Shown here piece after piece: positions 11,531 to 24,900 of a stretch of DNA of 64,000 bases. The position numbers and the translations under genes were made by a program. This DNA is from Gnetum montanum (taxonomy: Eukaryota > Streptophyta > Gnetopsida > Gnetales > Gnetaceae), in assembly GCA_015680685.1 (NCBI GenBank), contig MNCI01016273.1, positions 247,433 through 311,432 on the forward strand, written 5' to 3'. The notes below the pieces were generated by a model that searched no databases, was not told the DNA's origin, and saw only the letters and a program-made list of their open reading frames with translations. Position 1 is the first letter of the stretch; each line of letters begins with the position of its first letter.

Positions 11531-12650
11531 ATGAGGAGATTATTGAAATGTACTGGAGACTAATCTCTAGCTCTTACAACTTTGGTTGTATGCATAGGTT
11601 GTTTATTCCAAAAGCACCAGGGAAAGTTGCTTTGTGCCCCATTACTATCCCTCACCAGCTAGACAGGGCGCTACTTTGAGCACTTCACCTTACTTTGACA
11701 AAAGCTGTAAGCACACTAATGAAACCTAGTAGTCATGGATTTCTTCAGAACCAAGGATATCTGACACTATATGTAGATCTATGCAATTGGAAAGGAGTGA
11801 GTGATCTTAAGTTCATTGATGTGAGTAAATTATTTGATACAATGAAGCATGAGATCATGATAAAGCAACTAACAATGGCCAGGGCCTCCCCTCCTACCCA
11901 TCCCCCACTACCCCCTTGCCCCCTAGGTATCATAGAACTAATTTCTAGATACATGTGAAGTGAAATAAAAAGAAGCAAAGATTACATGAATAGAGGTGTT
12001 ACATGAATCCCTCAAGGAGGTGCAATATCCCCTATGTTGATGAATTTTTATCTCATCCCACTTGATGTGGCATGTAGTAATGCTCACTACCTTCAGTACA
12101 CCGATGACATCATCATGGAAAAGAGCCAAGAAACTAGGTTTTTTTAACTTAACTAGTGAGACTAAGAACCTATATATTAAAGTAGTTGAAGAGTCCAAAG
12201 GCCCCAATGATAGTGGGAACCACATGGGAGGAGTGGTGTGGACTACCCCAAATGATAGCATAGAAACTAACATGAACTATAAGAAGCTAAAGGCTAAATG
12301 ACAAGCATTAAGCATAGCTCATCATATAAAAATGACCACTATGAATGACCTAGAATTGCTAAAATATATAAGTACAATAATGGTGGGATTATCTTTGTAC
12401 TATGTCAGCCTAAGCATGAATCATCATGAGATGCTTAAATTCATATGGGACATTCACACTCGGCTAGCCTAGTCTCACCTACTAAGCTAACATACTGTTA
12501 AAGAGATAACCATGAATAAGGAATTGTTTCCTCGTAACTCTCTTAGGCTCTGTACCTACAAGGACTTATGCAAAAAGGTAAAAGGACTATGCATCAGCAT
12601 TCTAGTTCTAAATATAATATCCAATTGCGTTACTTATTCAACTTCATGAA
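11530..12650 (+). pseudogene. Group II intron/maturase-type reverse transcriptase pseudogene
   Basis: A frame from about 11536 through 12142 gives RLFIPKAPGK (11596-11625), HGF (RT2 region, about 11730), FIDVSKLFDTM (RT3, aspartate of motif A, about 11810), then PQGGAISPMLMNFYL (RT4, from about 12010) and YTDD (12097-12108, in place of YADD). TGA interrupts it at least three times. After a frameshift the thumb-like part NDLELLKYISTIMVGLSLYY follows (about 12340-12400). The 'IPK..GK', 'SxGF' and 'QGG.iSP' blocks are those of bacterial/organellar group II intron reverse transcriptases and maturases, rather than plant LINEs ('QGDPLSP'). No intron ribozyme was recognised. It may be an organelle-derived or plasmid-derived insertion. 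It is clearly dead. Confidence 0.6.
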
Positions 12651-15600
12651 AGAAGTGAAGAATGACATTACAAATAAGCTACTTTGTCTATTTACTATGA
12701 AGAAAGAGAACTTTTCAACCTGTATAAGCTAGGGTTAGTAATTGGAATTCCCTGCCTTCCTTGTCTAGTTGCTTTTCCACTCTTTTCCTATGAAAATATT
12801 TCCATAGAGTGTGCACTAGAATATGATACTGTATAGCATAATATCAAAGAGGTAAAGAAATATGTATGACTAGATAGCTCCAGAAAATATATGTAGACAT
12901 CCTAAGAAACTAATGAAATTTGGAATTTCTTATGAAGGTCAATGCCTACCTGAAGCCTATTTGGACTTGTAAGATGAGCAACATCTAAGAAGCTCTTATC
13001 ATGGGACCCCTAGTAGAGGACCTGTGAGAGCGAAGCCTTTGGTTTGGCTCCATTAAGTCCTCTTGTGTTGTAAGATGGGCTAGCTTGTATTGTGTTAGTA
13101 AAAGTCCCTGATCTGAAGCCCCCTAAAAATATGGGCACCATGTAATGGCATTCCCTACTAATGTTGATAAGTGGTAGAAGCTCCATGCTTCCAACAATCT
13201 TGAGTATAGTAAATGTCGTGAAGGTAATTTGTATATAATGCAACATATCTCCTAAAGTTAATTGAATTATTATGTATATAATAGCAAATCACGTATATAG
13301 TTTGATTGTACATAATATCAAATAATGTTTGCAATGGGCTTGAGCAAGTTTGAATATCTCACCATGAATTGAGACTATCCCTACCTATAAAAAGGCATAG
13401 TATAGTTCAGTTTATATTTGAGCAAGATGTAGTACGCAAGCCACTAGAAAAGAGAAAAGATCAACAGATGAAAATACTATAAATGTACTATTTAATAGAA
13501 AGTATCTATAAGGATGAATAGCCTAACTATGAGTAACCCAAAAGGCCCATGAGAAATCAAACTTGAGCTAAGGAGCCAACTAACCAAGCTCTAGAGCTTG
13601 TAAGCTCTAGCCAACTCTTGCGAGTAAAGATAGTTAGGTAAAGAGGGCCCTATCTAACAAGGCCAACATATCCTTGCAATATAAAGCCTAACATTCCCTA
13701 ACAAGCATGTAATAAAAAGCAAGGCATAAACTAACAGACCCAGTGCACTAGTATAGGGCTAGTCAGGTACCTCATTGGATGATGTACCTCCTTAACGGTT
13801 AATCGAGAGACCGACCTCCCTAAGAAGAGAGAATACCTAGCATTCCTACTCACATCCTAGAGCAATTAGTAAGTAAAATAATAGTAATGCCAAGTACTAT
13901 GGGCTCTTCCTCTACATGTAGTCCCTAAGATGAGCCCTACAAGTAGTAGCTATCAGGGTCTATCCCTAGCAGCCCTCAGCTCACCCTTGCATTATCCCAA
14001 ATTATCCTAAGGAAAATAAGCATCCCTTGTGGGTTGCATTCTCTAATGGAAAGGGTCATCTTACCCAACACCAACGTAGCAACCCCCAAAAGACTCTCTA
14101 AAGAGACTAAGGACTTAGCTGAAGTAGGTTAGTCCAACATGGGTTAAACTTGTAAAGTATGCCTTTATGAGGTACCCCACTGTAAAAAGACTAGCCCAAG
14201 ACCTTGTCAAGGAAAGGGATATAGGGTGGCTCTACACCCCTCAATCCTATCCACTCTACCATTCAAGGAAGTAAATGCAGGTCTCCTTGGCTATGTTGAA
14301 TAAGTGCCTATTATTAGTAAAGCAATCATGTGCCAAGCGATGGTCTACGTTGGCCCCTGTACCAAAGGAACTTGTAAGTAACCAGCAATGTCTATAGAAC
14401 CTAGGTAGGAAGTCCCTACCCCCCTACCAGGTTGTCCATCAATAGTCTACCAAGAATTGAGGAGTAAGACCCCATGACTAGTACCAATGGCCCCATAGCC
14501 ACAACAGACATCCATTAGCCAAGACCCAGCAAAGCATCCTCTGCAGGAGCTTAATGCAAGTCCTCCCATCTAGATGGCACCAACACTAAGAGTCAAATAA
14601 GGGAGGAGCCTAACCCTCCTAGTGGCACTATTATAGCTAACCATGATCACAGCACTATAGAAGGAATCCCCTAGACATCTAAATGACCAGAGAAGAATCT
14701 TTGATCACCTTAGAAAGAGTCTAGGAGGCAATCAGCTAGTAGTAAATGCTAGTTTCTAGAATCAGTAACAACTCCCAAGAAAGAGTTTAGTGGGTGTTCC
14801 AAGAGGATATTCGACAAACGTTCTAAAGTGAGAAACTGTAACTACTTGTACCTTAATCGCAGGTAAAATCCCATTTCTATAAGGTTGAAATCGGATCTAT
14901 TGTTTCTAGTAGCATTCGGAGTCACTATCCACATGTAAATAGAGGTTCACCTAAAGTGAAAAATCCCCAACCTCATGGAAGGGTTGCTCCCTAGGAAAAG
15001 GCTTGGTTAAAGGACCCCACAAGAGCTAACCTAAGTAACCTAAAGGTTGCCACCATGGGTAGGTGGAATAGGTTCAATTCCAAGCTAGCAACTTGGACCA
15101 AAAACCTTAAAACAAAGCTTTGACCTTAAGGTTGAAATACTACTTTCACCTTCGAGTTGAAGTGTAGTGGGCCCTCGCAGGTGGTCCATGGAACAGGATA
15201 TCTTTCAAAGAAACCCAATTTTTTGGTAATGGTGGGAGCAAGGTAGAGCATTCTCCTTACTCCCATGCTCTAGGCCAAAGGTCGAATACCAAACTCTAGC
15301 TCTAAGCAAGGAAAACTTCTTAGGTGAAACCCAACTATTTATAGTTATCAGTTAAAAGTTTAACTGAAACTCATCTATCACTTAAAGATGTACACTTTGT
15401 GTGTGGATGGTATGTAATTGTTAGGTTGTGTGCAACAAGTGGTAATTATTTTTTTAAATGTACTAATCACACAAAGTGATGATTGTATCTATGTTTAGTA
15501 TGATAAGTTTTGGTATAGGTGTGTATAGCATAAGCATACCAGGATTTTTAAGGTATGCACCATGGGTTGGAAATTTATCTAGTCATATCACAGTAGCATG

Positions 15601-18030
15601 TGTGAGTGGTGAACACTACAATTCACATGCAGTAGTGGTGTTGTTTATAGCATAACAACTCTTCTTGAGAAGGGTGTTAATCATATAAAAAATAAAAAGA
15701 CAATACATTTCAGTGTCTTGTATCTTGAATGTCTTTCTAAATTGTTAAAAAAATTGCACACAATTATGTAAAGCGTATGCAATACATTTTGTTGCCAGTG
15801 TCATGTCATATTCACTCAGTGTGACATGTGCATTACTTCCACTTTTCTTCTTCATTTAAAAATATAAAATTTAGTAACCTCATAGGCAACACATAGGACA
15901 AATGCAAAATGGCAATGGGTATAATGAGTCATTGTCAATAGATTATTGATGAATGAGCGAGATGACCAATATGACAAATGATATGATGTTGAATGGTGGT
16001 CTATTTTTAGCATCCTATGAGTAATCTATGTGTTGATGCAGGAAGTGCAATAGCATTATCCAATCTTCTGAAATCTGGTCGAAAAATGTGTGATTAATAT
16101 AATGTGCTGCAAGGTGTTGTAGCATAGGATATGTTGTAGGTTGCTCTAATATTTCTAAAAATTTTCTTAATTGATTAAAAGCTAACTACATAGTATGCAG
16201 TGATGTTATGAATTATTTATTGTTGTGTTCCATAAGGCATTCTATTTCATGTAGATCTTCGGCCAAAATTTTACTTGATGGTATCATTTTTGATCAGTGA
16301 TTTGGAGCATAGACAAATTTCAATTGATAGATACTGCTACATTATCGACATATAATCCATCATAATTTTCTACTAATATTCTATAATCTTTTTCTTCAAA
16401 ATACCAACACACATGCATACCATATGGTACAAAGCCAATCTTATTGGGGGCATTAGCAAGGAACGAGTCCCCAAGTTACCCCCATTAATTTATTACTTCT
16501 TTACTTTGGATCTTATATTGATGAGGTCATAGTTTTGTTTAGAAAATATATATGTGAAAGTATCATATCACTAGCATGAATGCAAATCAAAGAAGATAGA
16601 TTTATGCCATTACATAGAAAAGGCATGTGATGGTATGTTGGGCATTTAGTCTATTGGTATTTTAGATAGTGATGGGATGTGGTGGGTGGTTTGGAGGTAG
16701 AGGGTGATGAGACATTTGTACATGGTGCTATCTTGGGTATAGCATTCTTGTAGCATGTGGAGTATGGGATTTTCATAAGATAGGTGTAGGCTTCTTCTGG
16801 AATGGTAGGCGATAAGCTTTCATAGTTGAGATGCAAGTGCATAAGTTTTATGCTGATGTGTAAAAATTGATTATTATTTTTGTATGTTTTCTACAAGTAT
16901 TCTAACATTGTCACTTTTGATGTTGGCTTGAATATGTTGATGGATATAGGGATGATGCAATGCACCATAGATGCTTGGCATTTTGCAAGGATGTTGTATT
17001 TGGTGGTAGTGCACCACACCCCCTCCTCCTCCCCCTCCCCCCTATTCCCCAATGCATGAATATTGAAACCTTTTACTATGATGGGAAAAAAAGAAAGATT
17101 TGATCTATATGGTATATATGGATATGTATCGTGTTGTTCTTTGTTTTGAGGTATGTCATTCAATAATGATTTGCATACATATAAGTATGTTTTCACAAAG
17201 ATCTCCCTAAAACCACCTTATAGATCTTCCCTATTTTTCTGCAGGTATTTTTCTTCTTTTTGATGGACTCTCAAGTAAGGTGGTGTTGTGTTGTTTTGAG
17301 AGTTAGATATCGGGCTAGTTTCTCTAGCATATGTTCCAAAGTTAGGGATAATCTAGTAAGGGAAGGTTGTAAGCACTACACACACATCCATGTTCGCAGT
17401 AATTTAGTTGTTTAATGACTTATTTTTGGTTCATTTTTTTGTGTTCATTTCATGGTTTCTTTAGACAAGGGCTTTTAGGGAATGTGGTTCCCCAACATTA
17501 GTTACTCCTTTCACTGATACCGGAAATATAGACAAAAATGCTTTCTTGGTTTTCTTGCCAATAGTGAAAAGCGGTTCCACTAATTGTTACTTAGAGAGGA
17601 GCTAACAAAATGGGGGATAGAGAATCCATAATTAGTCCACCAATAGAATAACTCACTTAATTCATTCTTCACTACACCCTCTTCTCACTATTAGTAAGGA
17701 AAGAGTAGAACAGGTGCTTCTTCACATTAAGGAGTATTAAGAAACAATGGGTATAGACAAATGGATATAGTTCTAAAAAGTGATCCCAATTAGAAACAAT
17801 TGGATATAGTTTCACGAAGTGACTTAGGTTAGGCCACAAAGTGAGGGCAAGTTAACCAAGATATCAACAAAAAATGAAGTCTTTGGCTAGGGACCTTCCC
17901 CGTTGCCAAGTTCATTGACCATAAAATGAATTGAAACAACAATATAGCTTATTTTAACCTATTCAATCAATCATATTGTGAATAACTAGACAAAATGAAA
18001 ATAGACCTTCAGTAATAGTGATTAATAGGA
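12651..18030. other. Long stretch without a recognisable gene
   Basis: No domain was recognised on either strand. A frame at about 14140-14350 is open for some 70 codons with one stop, but I cannot name it. C-rich runs lie at 17010-17048 (and also inside the preceding pseudogene, 11885-11925). One copy of a dispersed 20-mer is at 16458-16477. ORFs at 13010-13246, 16651-16842 and 16891-17196 (minus) have low-information composition and no motif. Confidence 0.4.
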
Positions 18031-18035
18031 AAGAT

Positions 18036-18830
18036 CTAGTTTCTAGTTTTGGGGTTCAAGGTGCACTTCATGAAATAGAGTCCCTGAGAGAAGAGAGGAC
18101 CCAAATGCTTATTATCCCCAGATACTTGGAAATACGGGTCACATATATCCACCGCATTGGAATCCTGATGTAGTTAATGTAGGTAGGTGGGCCTCCAACT
18201 CCATCTTATGTGAAGAAGGAACCACACCTTTCATACCAACATTTGGAAGATTTATGCTATTAGGAGTAGGGGGATCATTAACCTGTGAAACAGAGGTAGA
18301 CTTAAGGGTCTAGGAACCGAGGTATATACCTTTGTGAAGTGATTTGCAGTGCCATTTGTGAAATTTTGCTTTATGTTAGGTGCATGAAGTGTCTTCTACA
18401 TTAGCAGTAATGGTGTTTCTGGTAATGCATTTTCCTGGTCATAAGCTTGACACCCTATGAATGTGTCATTTCTTTTCATAGCGCCAAAGGGACTCTGTAG
18501 AATATGTACACTACATGCCAACTTTTTTGATAATTGTGGGATCATATTCTCCTAGAGCCACCTAGGCTAGATCATACGTAGCAATGGATGAGGGCTCATA
18601 CCATGCATCACTATCTACTTTGGCTATCTATCCAAAAAAAGCTTCCTATTCATATGGAAAGCTGACGAAGGGCCCATCTAGATAGGGACTATCCCCCTAT
18701 GGTAGGAACACATAGTAGCTGGGATCCTTCAAGTCTATAGTTATCTTCTCCTTCTTTTTATTTCTAGCATCCCACTTTGGGTCCTAGTAAGGAGTTGCAT
18801 AATATCTACTAGGTTTCCCAGCAGCAACGG
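18036..18830 (-). pseudogene. Unidentified long one-frame ORF fossil
   Basis: On the minus strand one frame runs for about 265 codons without a frameshift, interrupted by around fourteen stops (eight TAG, three TGA, three TAA by my reading). The residues between stops look protein-like: for example DPKWDARNKKKEKITIDLKD, PYLDGPFVSFPYE, KVDSDAWYEPSSIATYDLA and HKAKFHKWHCKSLHKGIYLG. Aromatic and charged residues are balanced and proline/glycine turns are spaced as in a globular protein. I do not recognise the family. A viral structural protein, a retroelement extra ORF or a lost host gene are all possible. Its decay pattern matches that of the helicase pseudogene at 6.7-8.1 kb. Confidence 0.4.
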
Positions 18831-18839
18831 ATCACCTAC

Positions 18840-21760
18840 TAGCGAGCTAGGGCCTCCAAGAGCCGAGTGGCCCAAAGAGTAAAATTTGAAACTCCAAGGT
18901 AATGGGGATTGGTACTAAGCCTATTGACCCTTAAACCCCCAAGTTCCCAAGCTCCTCAAAGGACATCTATACTAGGAATAGTAAGATGAAAGTATGATTT
19001 TCCCTCCCTTCCTTCCTCCATAGGTGCTCCACGAACTACTCTCAAATGGAATCAAAGAATAACTTGATGGCAATGATAGATATAAGAGAAAGAGGATAAT
19101 GGCATATCTAAACATACCAAATGCCCTGGAGGTAGTGTGCCAGAAATAAACCGTAAGTGATTGATAGCTATGGTTTATCATGTTGTTTATTCTAAGTAGT
19201 TAACATTGAGTGAGACATCATGTATGACATACCATATTAAGCATTTCTATGAGCATCAATGCACACCGAGCAATTTCCACACTTTATATGTATCTCCCCA
19301 TCCACTAGCATTTTGATACACAAATTTGCATTATCACATGTTGTAGAGACATGTTAAAGAGAACGATACTATGAAAATCAATTGAAGAAAAAATTCTAGA
19401 TCATCAACATCTTATAGTTTTACGAGGTTTCTTCCACTCTAGAAGAGAAATCTAGGTTGTTGTCACGTAAGTAGGTTGTTATCACAGTGTTACATTTCCC
19501 TTAAAATTGATTTGATCAATAGGAACCTATGTGAAAAGGATATCAAAGTTTTAAGATATTCTACCTAGAATGACTCACTTGTCATGAGGGTGATGAGGCC
19601 TTCTATGGATGAAATAAACATTGAGGGCTTAACAACACAATCATTGCATTCCTAATCTCAAGCATTGAGGCCTAGGATAGGATAGACATATTTTTTGGGT
19701 AGTAATGACTAGTGCTATTAATCATCGAGGGCTCGGTGCAAGTACACTACTAAATCATTGCTCAACTAGGACCAAGGTGATCATTTTGGATGAGGTTACT
19801 TTAGTTTCCTCCTTGTGAGTGATTCCCCCATCATAGGAGTAAGGAATTATATTAGATATAGTTGTGTTAGTACACCTATAAAGAAAAAGAAAAAGTGGGT
19901 ATTATTTAGAAGAAAATATTATTTTGTGCCCCTTGGCATGATAAGGCACATTAAGTCAAGTACCCATTTTTTGATTAAACTTTGATTTTACTATTGATTC
20001 CTTTGGTTCAATACACAGTTTTCTAGAAATCCAAACTAAACTACTTGTGCCAACAACCTAATAGCACCCACAAGGGCATGAGCCAATAACCAATGAGTAA
20101 CCAACAAGAAGTTGGCCTCAACTCTCAAGCCAAATAGGCAACTTTTGGATGAGATGAACTATTGTAGGATGATTTGACATATTGAATAGATTATTGGGTA
20201 TATGAATAGCCCAACCTCAAGGGTGATACCATAAGTTGATTGTTAGGGGGATACCAAGAATGCTACAACTTGCAACAACATGCCCCAAGAGGAAACATGT
20301 GATATAAAGATAAAATTTCTAACGCAGACTTCAAAATAGTGGGTAGAATTATAGAAGAGCTAAAATGCTATAATTGGTCTGTAATTAGGATAACTCAGAT
20401 GTAGGTAAGCCTTTTTCTAGTATCCTAAGGAAGTGCACCCAACCTGATGTTGGTAAATTACCAATAGGGAGGGGATCAATGGTAAAACAAAGAGAAATAA
20501 AACATGAAGAAATTGGAAAGAGAAAAGAGCATCAAAAGTGTATCACTACACCACTATGCTAATGATAGTACCTCACACCAAGAACTCCTTGCTCCATGCA
20601 ATGGGAGGAGCATGTGATAAAAGAACTTCATAAAAGTGCAACAACTTCCAAAGAACCCAGTTACATGTTGACATTATACCAGATAGATGGAATGAAAAAG
20701 TAATAGTTCATATATATGCAGATTTTAGTTCAATCTAGTCTTGTTGGTGAAAGGCAAAAAGGGGGAAAGTTTCTTTCTAGAGAAGCGGGAAAATCAGTGA
20801 ACACAACACTAGTTGAGTGACTCCATACTAAAAGAAGAAATCTTGGGATACTAGAAAGAAGTATAGATCTATATAGATGGAACGGATGGGGAAGTGATTA
20901 TTTAAAAGTGGTATTTTAGCTCCTTTTCAAAAGTAGACTTTGTGGAGAGCTTGAAGCTCTAGAATTGGAGAAGGATTTGCCACCTTCGAAGTCCCCATTT
21001 TCTCAAGCTCCCTCCTAAAAGATGAGAGTAAGTATGTATTTATCGCAAAGATAGAAAAAATCCTTAGGAGGGAAACATCTAAGATATCTAGGGAATATAT
21101 ATTCTATAGAAGTACTACCTCTTCAGAAGCTTGAGAGTGAGAAATTTGTTTGGAGCTTGTTCCTTGGGGTGGGGCTATCAAGGTCATTTTAATAGTTGAC
21201 AAGGAATTGACTTGAATGAAGTGTTAGGGTGGATGGAATTAAGAAGAAGTCTTGCCCTCAAAAATTCATGATAGTCTAGGTAGTCAACAACAGCTAGGTC
21301 TAGAGCTATCTAGGTAAGTAAATGGAGTTCATCACTTTTCTCACTACATCGATGAACCTAATGATGTCACTCTTCCCATTTTTTTCCTATCAATCATTGA
21401 ATCAAGAATGGAATGGACACACTCTGGGATGGGAGTCCCTTCCATTTTTATACAAACAATGGTTTTTAAAAAAGATGAATTTGCATTAAGTTACTTAAGC
21501 TCTTTATTGTCACAAAATACAATACGAGATAATCTTTCTTAGAAGTTTAAAAGAGACTCTCTTCTTCTTCCTTGCCTTGTTTAATGTTTCCAGGAAAGGC
21601 TTACTCTCATGAAAACAATCTTTCTAGAAGAAATAGGAAGGACTCTCTTTGTGGTGAGCAACATCCTATAAGTAGTGGAAAAGCTCTAGCATAGCCTACA
21701 CTGAACAAACTGGAGAGCACCATTTCTTTTAGATATACAGGTGTTCTATCTTTTGTTGAA
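18840..21760. other. No recognisable gene
   Basis: Decayed sequence with many CTAG/TAG words. The minus-strand ORF at 18972-19181 has a hydrophobic stretch but no supporting context. Confidence 0.35.
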
Positions 21761-21769
21761 AGGTAAAAG

Positions 21770-21930
21770 GAACCACTTTAGAAGTCCCCTTTCAATATCG
21801 GAAGAAAATTCTGGATGATAATTATGTTGGCAAGTTGTGGAAAAGATCCACAAGGCTGCCTGCATTGAAAAAATATTGTATTGCATGCTTTAGCTACCAG
21901 CATCTTTTAGTTAAGTGCCCCAACCCTTGG
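21770..21930 (+). pseudogene. Possible LINE ORF1 zinc-knuckle remnant
   Basis: The plus strand contains LPALKKYCIACFSYQHLLVK followed by CPNPW (knuckle from 21877). This fits CX2CX4HX4C exactly. In plant LINE ORF1 proteins such a knuckle follows a 'LP..C..C...GH....C' sequence. The rest of ORF1 and any reverse transcriptase were not found nearby, so this is a weak single-motif call. Confidence 0.3.
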
Positions 21931-24900
21931 TGAAAATCATAGTTATCGTTGGGTTTCAAACCTTTATTGGTGGTAATGATGTCAATTATCCTTATTGCAC
22001 AAGGTATAGGAGTTACTATGATCGAGTGTAGGGCAAGAGTGAAAAAAGTGAGTTAATCTTTTTTTCTTCCAATTTTTGCTGACTATCTTGCTACTTTGGC
22101 TACTATTATTGTTGAATTTGCTATTGCTAGGCTAACTAGGAGGGAATCCACATAGGAATTGATGGTTGAGGGCTTTGGCCTATTACTTGGACTTACTATG
22201 TTCAGGCTGGCAAGAGTAGGTGCACTTTTCCTTCACTCTTATTTGCTTCTCTTGTCCATTTATTTTATTCATTTAGGGCACTTGTTTTAATGGTCAAAAT
22301 TCTAGTTTCCATAGTTCCAATCCTACTGCTCTATCCTAGAATATCTTGAATGGCCCCTACCAACACTGAAGCCTCAATTCTTGCTCCTCTTTACTATCGT
22401 ATTACTCTTTGATTGGTTAGACTAATTGGTTTCCTTGGCTATAATAGCTAATAGGCGAGCTTCCTTGATTATCTTGAAAAAGTATGTTATTAAAAGTAGA
22501 GAGAAGGCCTAGGTTGGCCTATAGAGGGAAAATTCCCATGATTACCTCATCTACTAACTTTCCTTAAAGCAATTAGTCCTATTCATAAACATCTTAAATA
22601 TGAATGTGCAGCTACTTATTTCCAAAGTTTGGATTCTTGTCATCTTGAAACCTAAATCTCTCTTATGTAGCATCAGTGGTTCAAGTGTAGTGGGTAGCAA
22701 TAATTCCAAATGAGGGATTGGAGGCATAGCTTTATCTTTTGCTTGAGACTGGCGGGTGGCCCCCCTTATTCGTACTCTATACATGCAGACTAAAAAGGTA
22801 TTAAAGGTGAAGTATGCTACTTAGTTTTGTAGCTCTCTTTGCCAAGAGAGTTAAGCCTTGATTCCCAATTGTTGGTATCATTGAAAACTAGCTAGCTAGG
22901 TAAAAAGTAGGACAAATATCTTAGTCAGAATCAGAGAATTTCTCACTTGGTACTTACTCTTTCTCTTTTGGATCAAATTCAGTGCCCACACTTTCGTCCA
23001 CTCTTTAGGATATAAATAATACCAAAGCACAAGGTTATACACTCTTTAGACTACAAAATAGAACTATATACATCAAAAAAAATTCCCACACAAGCACCAC
23101 TGACTAGGACACATAACACAACAACTAGCATTGCAAATTAGAAAAGACACAAACAGACATTAGGTAGACCAAAAACAAACCATTATTACCCTTTTAAATG
23201 CATCTTAACATGTCTTAAACCCTTCTTAGGTACCAAAGTACTCACTACCACTTGAGGGGCACCAAAAAAGCCCCACTTTTGATCCACTCTTTAGACTACA
23301 AAAACCAAATTCGGCCCTAGGTCCACTAATTAACATGACTTTCTTAACCTCTAATTGACTAGAAACAACCACTCAGAGGACATTTAAATGCACTTTAACC
23401 CACCATAAACCATCTTTAGGCACCCAAATGCTCGTTAATCAGTGAGGAATAAACAACACAACCAACAATAACATGATCCTGAGAGCAAGGGGCATTTTGA
23501 CAACCTTCCATTGTGGCCACCCCACGCCTCTTCTGGCACCACCATGGGAAGTAATTTCTAGCCCATTTGACTTCTTCGAAGTCAATTCCTCATATAGCCC
23601 ATCAAGATCATCACCCAGAAAGTCAATGAACCTACCTACTACTAGCTTTTAACCTAAAATTTTATGTGATTCTTGTGTGCTTTCACTCTCAGATAGAATA
23701 AAACTTATAGAGCTTGGAAATTATCCTATCATATCCCTATATGGCCACATAGGGCTGGATTAGCCCAGACCATTGGTGTCTTATCTCTTTGAAAAGCTTT
23801 ATGGCATAATGGTCCAAATCCCTTTCTAAAGAGGAAGATCAATTGATCTTCTTAAAACTCAGGGAAAAGAGACCTAAAAAACCTTGCGCCATAATGTTTT
23901 CTAGGCCCCAACATATTCGTGCCCCCATACAAGTCGTAACCTAGCAAACTTGGGGACTCGTTCCTTGATAAAGCACCTCCCCCCTTAAACTCTTTTGTGA
24001 TAATTATTAAGCAACAATAGAATTCACTGGTTGATTGAATGCATTTAGCAATGCATTTTAGGAGTAGGTAGCTACTCTTTTCCACATGCAAGAGTGTGAA
24101 TGAAATGTACTGCCAAATCAAAGTCATCTTTCTGCTCCACATCTTTTCCTACCTAGTACTTGTTATTCTCCTTTTCATATTTGGATCTTAGAAATGAAGA
24201 TTCAACAATTTTGAGGTTGCTTAGAAAAGGCTAAGCTTCCTCATATTAGCTGAATAGAAAAATGATTCCAAATCTAGAATTTCAATTCTAGAAAGGAAGT
24301 AAACCCTAGGAAGGATGCTCTAACACCAGGCGAAGCTCGACTTCATGCTTAGTATTTTGTTTTAATCACCCTGAGTCTTCTAAGTCTATCAATGCTAATA
24401 GAATACTATTCATATTCATCTTAGCACTTTGATTTGTTACATTTACTTGTAATCTTTTGGGTTCAATGGAATCACTATCATGCTTCAACTAACATTGGGA
24501 ATCACTCACAAGTTCATGCTTCACTTCATCCTTATGGGATATGGATGCTTGGGTTCATGTTGATGCCTCATCCTAATGGGAAGGGTAGATAACTTTCAAA
24601 CTTGAAGTTCTCAAGGGATCACGGACAACCACATAGGTCATGAATATGAATGCCTGTTCACCATTGGCAGTCATGGGGGATGCTAGTGCCATGGATTTTC
24701 CCTTTGAGGCCATTGTTCTATCTAGCGGGGACTTGCTAGATTCATGTTTGATGATCTTTACTTGGGTAGGCTATGACCACAAATGGAAATCTAAAAAGCT
24801 AGTTCCTCCTAGCCTCATAGGTTGCTAACCAGCTAAGTGTTCTTCATTCCCCTAGGATCGATTAATGCAACCTAAATATTCCCAATGATAATGAATTGGG

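Noticed and set aside
11745-12273. Two minus-strand ORFs of 77 and 111 codons
   Set aside because: Antisense of the reverse transcriptase motifs on the plus strand.
16651-17196. Two minus-strand ORFs of 63 and 101 codons
   Set aside because: No motif, and they overlap simple C-rich sequence; likely chance.
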